This document shows, one piece after another, positions 55,790 to 64,000 of a stretch of DNA of 64,000 nt. Positions within the stretch are counted from its first letter, which is position 1; every line of letters begins with the position of its first letter. A program made the translations under genes and the position numbers. Source of the stretch: Lucinisca nassula (Eukaryota; Mollusca; Bivalvia; Lucinida; Lucinidae); NCBI GenBank assembly GCA_963580285.1, contig OY757011.1, forward strand, positions 150,039,092 through 150,103,091, written 5' to 3'. The notes under the pieces are model-generated. The model was given only the letters and a program-made list of their open reading frames with translations, was not told the origin of the DNA and ran no database searches.

Positions 55790-58700
55790 TCCACCTCTAT
55801 TAACTGAGCAACCTGTCTTAAGCAACGTGAATGAAGTTCCCCAAAATGCAAATGCATTAAAATTCACCTAATCAGTTCATCTACTCATCATCCTGAACCA
55901 ATCTATAAAGTTTCAGGGCAACAGTTTTTGAGTTATCTTGTTTACAAGCTTAAAACACAAAAATTTCAAAGGGCCATAACGGAAGAAAAAAATTCGGATT
56001 ATTTTTCAAAAGTTAATCAGTTCATCTACTCATCATCCTGAACCAGCCTGTAAAGTTTCAGGGCAATAGCTCAAACAGTTTTTGAGATATCTTGCTTACA
56101 AGCTTAAAACACGCAAAATTTCAAAGGGGCATAACTCAAGAAAAAAAATTGGATTTTCGTCAAAAGTAAATAAGTTCATCTTCTCATCATCCCCAACCAT
56201 TCTGATAAGTTTCAGGACAATAGCTCAAACAGTTTTAGTTACCTTGCTTAAAAGCTTCAATTGCAAAAAATTTCAAAGGGCCTTAACTGAATAAAAAAAA
56301 TTCGGATTTTTTTCAAAAGTTAATCAGTTCATCTACTCATCATCGCAAACCAGTCTGTAAAGTTTCAGGGCAGAAGCTCAAACAGTTTTTGAGATATCTT
56401 GCTTACAAGATTTCAAAGTATTTTTTGCAATGATGGAACTCAAGAAAGGGGCATAATCCTGACGAAAAAAAAAAAGGATTTTTGTTGAAAGTTAATCAGT
56501 TCATCTTCTCATTATCCCCAACCATTCTGTAAAGTTTCAGGGCAATAGCTCAAACAGTTTTTTAGTTATCTTGCTTACAAGCTTAAAACGCAAAAAATTT
56601 CAAAGGGCCATAACTGAAGAAAAAAATTTCGAATTTTTCTTCAAAAGTTTATCAGTTCATGTACTCATCATCCTGAACCAGCCTGTAAAGTTTCAGGGCA
56701 ATAGCTCATACAGTTTTTGAGATATCTTGCTTACAAGCTTCAAAAGCACAAAATTTCAAAGGGGCATAACTGAAGAAAAAAATATTGGATTTTTGTCAAA
56801 AGTTAATCAGTTCATCTTCTCATCATCCCCAACCATTCTGTAAAGTTTCAGGGCAATAGCTCAAACAGTTTTTGAGTTATCTTGCTTACAATCTTAAAAC
56901 ACAAAAATTCCAAAGGGCCATAACTGAAGAAAAAATTTCGGATTTTTTTCGAAAGTTAAGCAGTTCATCTACTCATCATCCTGAACCAGCCTGTAAAGTT
57001 TCAGGGCTATAGCTCAAATAGTTTTTCAGGTATCTTGCTTAGAAGGTTAAAACGCGCAAAATTTCAAAGGGGCATTACTAAAGAAAAAAAAATCGGATTT
57101 TTGTCAAAAGTTAATTCGGCCATCTTCTCATCATCCCCAAACATTCTGTAAAGTTTAAGGGCAATAGCTCAAAAGTTTTTTAGTTATCTTGCTTACAAGC
57201 TTAAAACGTAAAAAATTTCAAAGGGCCATAACTCAAGAAAAAAATTTGGGATGTTTTTCAAAAGTTAATCAGTTCATCTACTCATCATCACAAACATGTC
57301 TGTCAAGTTGTAGGGCAAAAGCTCAAACAGTTTTTGAGATATCTTGCTTACAAGATTTCAAAGTATTTTTTTTGCAACGGGCAGAACTCAAGAAAGGGGC
57401 ATAATCCTGACAAAAAAAATTGGATTTTTGTCAAAAGTTAATCAGTTCATCTTCTCATCATCCCCAACCATTCTGTTAATTTTCAGGGCAATAGCTCAAA
57501 CAATTTTTTAGTTAAAAACGCAAAAAATTTCAAAGGGCCATAACTGAAGAAAAAAATTTCGGATTGTTTTTCAAAAGTTAATCAATTCATCTACTTATTA
57601 TCCCAAACATGTCTGTAAACTTTCTGGGCAAAAGATATCTTGCTTACAAGTATTTTTTTTGCAACGGGGCATAACTCAATAAATGGGCATAATCCTGACG
57701 AAAAAAAAGATGGATTTTTGTCGAATGTTAATCAGTTCATCTTCTCATCATCCCCAACCATTCTGTAAAGTTTCAGGGCAATAGCTCAAACAGTTTTTTA
57801 GATATCTTGCTTACAAGCTTAAAACGCAAAAAAATTTAAAGGGCCATAACTGAAGAAAAAAAAATTGGATTTTTTTTCAAAAGTTTATCAGTTCATCTAC
57901 TCATCATCCCGAACCAGCCTGTAAAGTTTCAGGGCAATAGCTCATACAGTTTTTGAGATATCTTGCTTACAAGCTTCAAATGCGCAAAATTTCAAAGGGG
58001 CATAACTGAAGTAAAAAAATTGGATTTTTGTCAAAAGTTAATCAGTTCATCTACTCATCATCCCCAACCATTCTGTAAAGTTTCAGGGCAATAGCTCAAA
58101 CAATTTTTGAGTTATCTTGCTACAAGCTTAAAACACAAAAAATTTCAAAGGGCCATAACTGAAGAAAAAAATTTCGGATTTTTTTTCAAAAGTTAATCAG
58201 TTCATCTACTTATCATCCTGAACTAGCCTGTAAAGTTTCAGGGCAATAGCTCAAACAGTTTTTCAGATATCTTGCTTACAAGCTTAAAAAGCGCAAAATT
58301 TCAAAGGGGCATAACTCAAGAAAAAACAGTTGGATTTTTGTCAAAAGATAACCAGTTCATCTCCTCATCATCCCCAACCATTCTGTAAAGTTTCAGGGCA
58401 ATAGCTCAAACAGTTTTTTAGTTATCTTGCTTACAAGCTTAAAACGCAAAAAATTATAAGGACCATAACTGAAGAAAACAATTTCGGATTTTTTTCAAAA
58501 GTTAATCAGTTCATCTACTCATCATCCCAAACATGTCTGTAAAGTTTCAGGGCAAAAGCTCAAACAGTTTTTTAAGATATCTTGCTTACAAGATTTCAAA
58601 GTATTTTTTTGCAACGGGGCGGAACTCAAGAAAGGGGCATAATCCTGACGAAAAAAATTGGATTTTTTGTCGAAAGTTAATCAGTTCATCTTCTCATCAT

Positions 58701-59275
58701 CCCCAACCATTATGTAAAGTTTCAGGGCAATAGCTCAAACAGTTTTTTAGTTATCTTGCTTACAAGCTTCAAACGCAAAAAGTTTCAAAGGGCCATAACT
58801 GAAGAAAAAAATTTCGGATTTTTTTTTCAAAAGTTAATCTGTTCATCTACTCATCATCCTGAACCAGCCTGTAAAGTTTCAGGGCAATAGCTCATACAGT
58901 TTTTGAGATATCTTGCCTACAAGTTTCAAACGCGCAAAATTTCAAAGGGGCATAACTCAAGAAAAAAAAATTCGATTTTTGCCAAAAGTTAAACAGTTCA
59001 TCTTCTCATCATCCCCAACCATTCTGTAAACTTTCAGGGCAATAGCTTAAACAATTTTTGAGTTATCTTGCTTACAAGCTTAAAACGCAAAAAAATTCAA
59101 AGGGCCATAACTCGTGAAAAAAAATCGGATTTTTTTCAAAAGTTAATCAGTTCATCTACTCATCATCCTGAACCAGCCGGTAAAGTTTCAGGGCAATATC
59201 TCAAACAATTTTTGAGATATCTTGCTTACAAGCTTAAAACGCGCAAAATTTCAAAGGGGCATATCTCAAGAAAAA
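55790..59275 (+). repeat. About 150-bp tandem array
   Basis: Roughly 22 units with AGTTAATCAGTTCATCTACT, CATCATCC, TGTAAAGTTTCAGGGCAATA, GCTCAAACAGTTTTTGAG, TATCTTGCTTACAAGCTT and AAAGGGCCATAACTGAAG. Two subtypes alternate (CCTGAACCAGCCTG versus CCCAACCATTCTG), so higher-order repeats exist. It is split by the family B element at 59276 and resumes at 63741. Confidence 0.9.
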
Positions 59276-62200
59276 CAAGAGGCCCATGGGCCACAATGCT
59301 CACCAGAGCTCAGGGGGCCACTGCCCACTGGCAGCAATGTATTTTAATTAACCATGGAAGCCCTGCTCCCAAGGCTGCTACAGATAAAATTTCGACTCAA
59401 TCAGACTAGTGGCTTCAGAGGTCTGATGTCGCTTGAAGGCAACAGATGACAGTTGACAATTTACCACCTGTGGCAATAGGCCAAAAAGAACATTATTAAA
59501 GGAACATTTCTATGAAAGTTTGACAAAATATCTTGAGAGGCGTTAATGTCATTTTTCAATTTTCCCCATTATAAGTCAATGGAAACTCTTAACTTGCCAT
59601 AGCAAACAAACCAAAGAGCCAAATTTCATAAACCATAGCTCAGGTGGGCACTGCCCAATGGAGCCCTGATTGGTGTCACTAAATGGGTCTTATAAAAAGG
59701 AACAGAGACATATATGGTTAAGCGGTGGGGATGTGTATGGTTCCTGAGATGTAAGGCCTTTTAAGCAATGGAGGGATTCGACATGGCAGATCCCAGAAAA
59801 GCCAAAGATTGTTGTCACTGAATATGTCTTATCATAAAGATCAAGAATATATATGGTTAAATGGTGGGGATCTCAACGGTTTCTGAGATATGAGGCCCTT
59901 TTATGAAGTGGAAGGGAGAGAAATGGCCCCTGCGGACCCCCCAAGACAGGGTTGACTGAATGTGGCTAATAACAATGAACAAGAATATATGTGGTTATAG
60001 GATTGGGATTTGAATGGTTTCTGAGATATATGGCCTATTATTAAGTGGAGTCTTATCATCAGGAACAAGAATATATATGGTTTAGGGGTGGGGATCTGAA
60101 CGGTTTCTGAGATATATGGATTTTAATGAAGGGGTGGGGCATGGCCCGTGGAACCACCATGCTGGTGTCACTGTTTGCGTCTTATCATAAGGAACAAGAA
60201 TATATATGGTTTAGGGGTGGGCTCTGAACAGTTTCTCAGATATATGGTCTTTTGTGAAGTCGAGGGGTGGAGTGTGGCCCGGGCACAACCTGGGTGACCC
60301 CTAGGTTGGTGTCACTGAATGTGTCTTATCATAAGGAACAAGAATATATATGGTTTTGGGGTGGGGATCTGTAAGGTTTCTGGAATATTTAGCCTTTTAT
60401 GAAGTGGAGGGGGTTGGGCATGGCCCCCCCGCACATCCCGGGGGACCCCTAAGTTGGTGTCACTGAATGCGACTTATCATAAGGAACGAGAATATATATG
60501 GTTTAGGGGTGGGGATCTGTAAGGTTACTGGGATATTGGGCCTTTTATGAAGTGGAGTGGGTGGGTCATGGCCCCGGCACATCCCGGGGGACCCCTAGGT
60601 TGGTGTCACTGAGTCATCTTATCATAAGAAACTAAAGTATCTATGGTTTTGGGGTGGGGATCTCAATGGTTTCTGAGATAAATCACATTTTATGAAGTGG
60701 AGGGGGTGGGGCATATCCCCGGCACATCCCGGGGGACCCCCAGGTTGGTGTCACTTAACGCATCTTAACATAAGGAACAAGAATATATATAGTTTAGGGG
60801 TGGGGATCTGAATGGTTTCTGAGATAAATGGCATTTTATGAAATAGAGGGGGCAGGGCATGTCCCCAGCACATCCCGGGGGACCCCCAGGTTGGTGTCAC
60901 TTAATGCATCTTATCATAAGGAACAAGAATATATATGGTTTAGGGGTTGGGACCTGAAAGGTATCTGAGATATAAGGCATTTTATGAAGTGGAGAGGGCG
61001 GGGCATGGCCCCGGCACAACCTAGGGGACCCCCAGGTTGACATAAAAGCATTATGGCTGAGAGAAGTTTATTCAAGGAACATGTCCATGTAAGTTTTGTC
61101 AAAATATCTGCAATGACTTGGCAGTAAATGCCATTTTTCAGTTTTCCCCATTATAAGTCAATGGAAACTCTTAAGTTGCCATAGCAACAAAACTAAAAGG
61201 CCAAATTTCATAAAAAACACAAAACCTGTATAGGCAAATATGGTGAATATTTTCATAAAGTCTCAGCCTCCTAGAGCATATGGTTTCTGAGGAGATGATT
61301 TTTTAAGTATTTTTTTTTCTATTTTTTGCATTTTGGTTTCCATGGCAACCAATAACAAGAGGACCATGATGGCCCTGGATCGCTCACCTGATCCATAGAG
61401 TAACAAGTGGGCCCCGGGGAGGGCCATTATTGACCCCAGGGTTATAATGTGCATAATGTTGAGGGAGGTCTAAAAAGGCGAATCTTCATACCAAATATCA
61501 ACAAAGGCTATAATTTGAACAATCTTGGCAAAGGTCCACTAGATGAAGCTACACAACAAATATCAAAGACCTGGGCCTTGCGGCTTCGGGGAAGAAGATT
61601 TTTTTAAATATATTCCTTACATAAGCCTATGTAAAACCAAATGGCCCCGGTGCAGGGGCATTTTTGGCCTCAGGGCTATAATTTAAACAATCTTGATAGA
61701 GGTCCACTAGATGAAGCTTCACACCAAATATCAAAGACCTGGGCCTTGTTGTTTCAGAGAAGAAGATTTTCAAAGATTATCTCTATTATAAGTCTATGTA
61801 AAACCAAAGTGCCCTGGGGCGGGGGCATTTGTGGCCCCAGGGCTATTATTTGAACAATCTTGGTAGAGGTCCACTAGCTGAAGCTTCATACCAAATGTCA
61901 AAGACCTAGGCCTTGTGGTTTCAGAGCAGAAGATTTTTAAGGATTTTCCCTATTTAAGCCAATATAAAACGAAAGGGCCCCGGGGCGGGGGCATTTTTGG
62001 CCCCAGCACTATAATTTGAACAGTCTTGGTAGGGGTCCACTAGATGAAGCTTCATACTAAATAGCAAAGACCTGGGCCCTGCAGTTTCAGAGAAGAAGAT
62101 TTTTTAAAGATTTTCCCCAATATAAGCCCATGAAAAACCAAAGGGCCCTGGGGCGGGGGCATTTTTGGCCCCAGCACTATCATTTGAACAATCTTGGTAG

Positions 62201-63740
62201 GGGTCCACTAGATGAAGCTTCATACCAAATATCAAAGACCTGGGCCTTGCGGTTTCAGAGAAGAAGATTTTTAAAGGTTTTCCCTATATAAGCCAATGTA
62301 AAACCAAAGGGCCCCGGGGCGGGGGCATTTTTGGCCCCAGCACTATAATTTGAACAATCTTGGTAGGGGTCCATAAGATGAAGATTCAAACCAAATATCA
62401 AAGACCTGGGCCTTGCAGTTTCAGAGAAGAAGATTTTTAAAGATTTTCCCTATATAAGCCCATGTAAAACCAAAGGGCCCCTGGGCGGGGGCATTCTTGG
62501 CCCCAGCACTATAATTTGAACAATCTTGGTAGGGGTCCTCTAGATGAAGCTTCATACCAAATATCAAAGTCCTGGGCCTTGTGGTTTCAGAGAAGAAGAT
62601 TTTTAAAGATTTTCCCTATATAAGCCAATGTAAAACCAAAGGGCCCTGGGGCGGGGGCATCTTTGGCCCCAGCACTATAATTTGAACAATCTTGGTAGGG
62701 GTCCACCAGATGAAGATTCATACCAAATATCAAAGACCTGGGCCTTGTGGTTTCAGAGAAGAAGATTTTTAAAGATTTTCCCTATATAAGCCCATGTAAA
62801 ACCAAAGGGCCCTGGGGCGGGGGCATCTTTGGCCCCAGCACTATAATTTGAACAATCTTGGTAGGGGTCCACCAGATGAAGATTCATACCAAATATCAAA
62901 GACCTGGGCCTTGCAGTTTCAGAGAAGAAGATTTTTAAAGATTTTCCCTATATAAGCCCATGTAAAACCAAAGGGCCCCGGGGCGGGGGCATTTTTGGCC
63001 CCAGCACTACAATTTGAACAATCTTGGTAGGGGTCCACTAGATGAAGCTTCATACCAAATATCAAAGACCTGGGCCTTGCAGTTTCAGAGAAGAAGTTTT
63101 TTTAAGTTTTTGGTGAAAAAAATCTATTTTTGGCTCCTGTGACCTATATGTGCAACGGACCGGAACCATTTGAACAACTTTGAAAGGGGACCACCTAAGG
63201 ATCATTCCTGTGAAGTTTTGTCAAAATCCGCTCAGTGGTTTAAGAGGAGATGTCGTTTGAAGAAATTGTTTACGCACGGACGCACGGACGCACGTACGCA
63301 CGGACGCACGACGGACAAAAAGTGATCCCAAAAGCTCACCTCGTCACTACGTGACGGTGAGCTAAAAATGAACAGAAGGCCTTAAATCATACGGCAGATA
63401 GTAGATTGCCTATGCAACATTTCTATGCAAGTTTTGTCAAAATATCTGCAGAGGCTTGGCAGTAAATGCCATTTTTCAATTTTCCCCATTATAAGTCTAT
63501 GGAAACAACAAGTTGCCATAGCAACCAAACTAATGAGCCGATTTTCATAAAAAACACAAACTTTCAATCCCCCAGCCCAAGGATGCTACAGATAAAATTT
63601 GGGCCCAATCAGCCCAGTGGCTTCAGAGGAGATGTTGTTTGAAAGTGTTGACGCCAGACGACGACGACATACGACAGACGACGACGACGGACAACTGCCT
63701 ATTCTATAAGCTCCCCCGGAGCCTTCGGCTCTGGTGAGCT
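59276..63740 (+). mobile_element. Helentron-like element, family B, copy 2
   Basis: Head CAAGAGGCCCATGGGCCACA then ATGCTCACCAGAGC. A 146-bp array in the opposite orientation to copy 1 lies at 59650-61040. The end is GACGACGACGGACAACTGCC, a CCGGAGCCTTCGGCTCTGG hairpin, and GTGAGCT before AAAAATTGG. The flanks (CTCAAGAAAA and AAAAATTGGATTTTTG) rejoin a unit of the 150-bp array. A family A element is nested inside at 61355-63363. Confidence 0.85.
61355..63363 (+). mobile_element. Helentron-like element, family A, nested in family B
   Basis: Head CAAGAGGACCATGATGGCCC, about eleven 166-bp units, CGGACGCACGGACGCACG, and the CTCGTCACTACGTGACGGTG hairpin with a GAGCT end. The empty site can be read from family B copy 1 (6108-6132, reverse), which shows an unbroken CCAATAAAAATGAGCAG. 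The filled site has only two extra A residues. Confidence 0.88.
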
Positions 63741-64000
63741 AAAAATTGGATTTTTGTCAAAGTTAATCAGTTCATTTTCTCATCATCCCAAACCATTCTG
63801 TAAAGTTTCAGGGCAATAGCTCAAACAGTATTATAGCTATCTTGCTTACAAGCTTAAAACGAAAAAAAATTTCTAAGGGCCATAACTGAAGAAAAAAAAA
63901 TCGGCTTTTTTTTTCAAAAGTTAATCAGTTCATCTACTCATCATCCCAAACCAGTCCGTAAAGTTTCAGGGCAAAAGCTCGAACAGTCTTTGAGATATCT
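63741..64000 (+). repeat. 150-bp tandem array, continued to the window edge
   Basis: Resumes with AAAAATTGGATTTTTGTCAA and two further units (TTCAGGGCAATAGCTCAAAC). The array runs off the right edge. Confidence 0.9.

Noticed and set aside
1..64000. CRISPR array as an explanation for the regular repeats
   Set aside because: Repeats are 88-386 bp with no unique spacers, and the window has intron-containing nuclear DNA.
44009..64000. Upstream mrpl12 exons (N-terminal dimerisation domain, start codon)
   Set aside because: I looked on the minus strand for an exon ending with a LNELLK-like sequence and a phase 0 donor and did not find one in the non-repeat stretches.

Overview
This is intron-rich animal DNA that is mostly repeats. 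The repeat types point to a bivalve mollusc: helitron-like elements with tandem-repeat cores and ACGG microsatellites (as in the oyster pearl family), tRNA-derived SINEs, DIRS and Penelope-like retroelements, and many 145-170 bp tandem arrays. The species cannot be named from the sequence alone.

One host gene can be supported. Three exons on the minus strand (43940-44008, 35955-36092, 19777-19893) join in phase 0 and encode the C-terminal part of mitochondrial ribosomal protein L12 (mrpl12), ending in a stop codon. The two introns between them are about 7.8 and 16.1 kb. The 5' exons were not found and probably lie beyond the right edge. Everything from 19.8 kb rightwards is therefore probably mrpl12 intron filled with mobile DNA.

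Left to right: 1-2.5 kb is an 88-bp satellite with a decayed border. 2.5-3.2 kb is a dimer of a hammerhead-ribozyme repeat. 3.2-9.4 kb is a DIRS retrotransposon fossil split by a 3.3-kb helitron-like element. 9.9-19.1 kb is nested tandem arrays, SINEs and a DNA transposon. 19.9-26.9 kb is a block of 166-bp-unit helitron-like elements, one of which carries a 654-bp ribozyme repeat. 27-32.4 kb holds a broken Penelope-like reverse transcriptase gene split by another helitron-like element. 32.7-40.8 kb has SINEs, an mrpl12 exon, a second ribozyme array and a LINE fragment. 40.8-46.2 kb is more tandem-core elements. 47-54.8 kb is a five-headed concatemer of the 166-bp element. 55-64 kb is a 150-bp array interrupted by a nested pair of helitron-like elements.

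The most notable content is seven type-I hammerhead ribozyme motifs with complete cores, all on the minus strand, in three arrays. Their architecture matches retrozymes, and the arrays share the window with Penelope-like copies, the retroelement class known to carry hammerheads elsewhere. The second notable point is a superfamily of non-autonomous, Helentron-like elements. Their insertion points can be read exactly because they split recognisable sequences (a DIRS recombinase, a Penelope reverse transcriptase, another element of the same kind). One of them ends 11 bp from the last mrpl12 splice acceptor.
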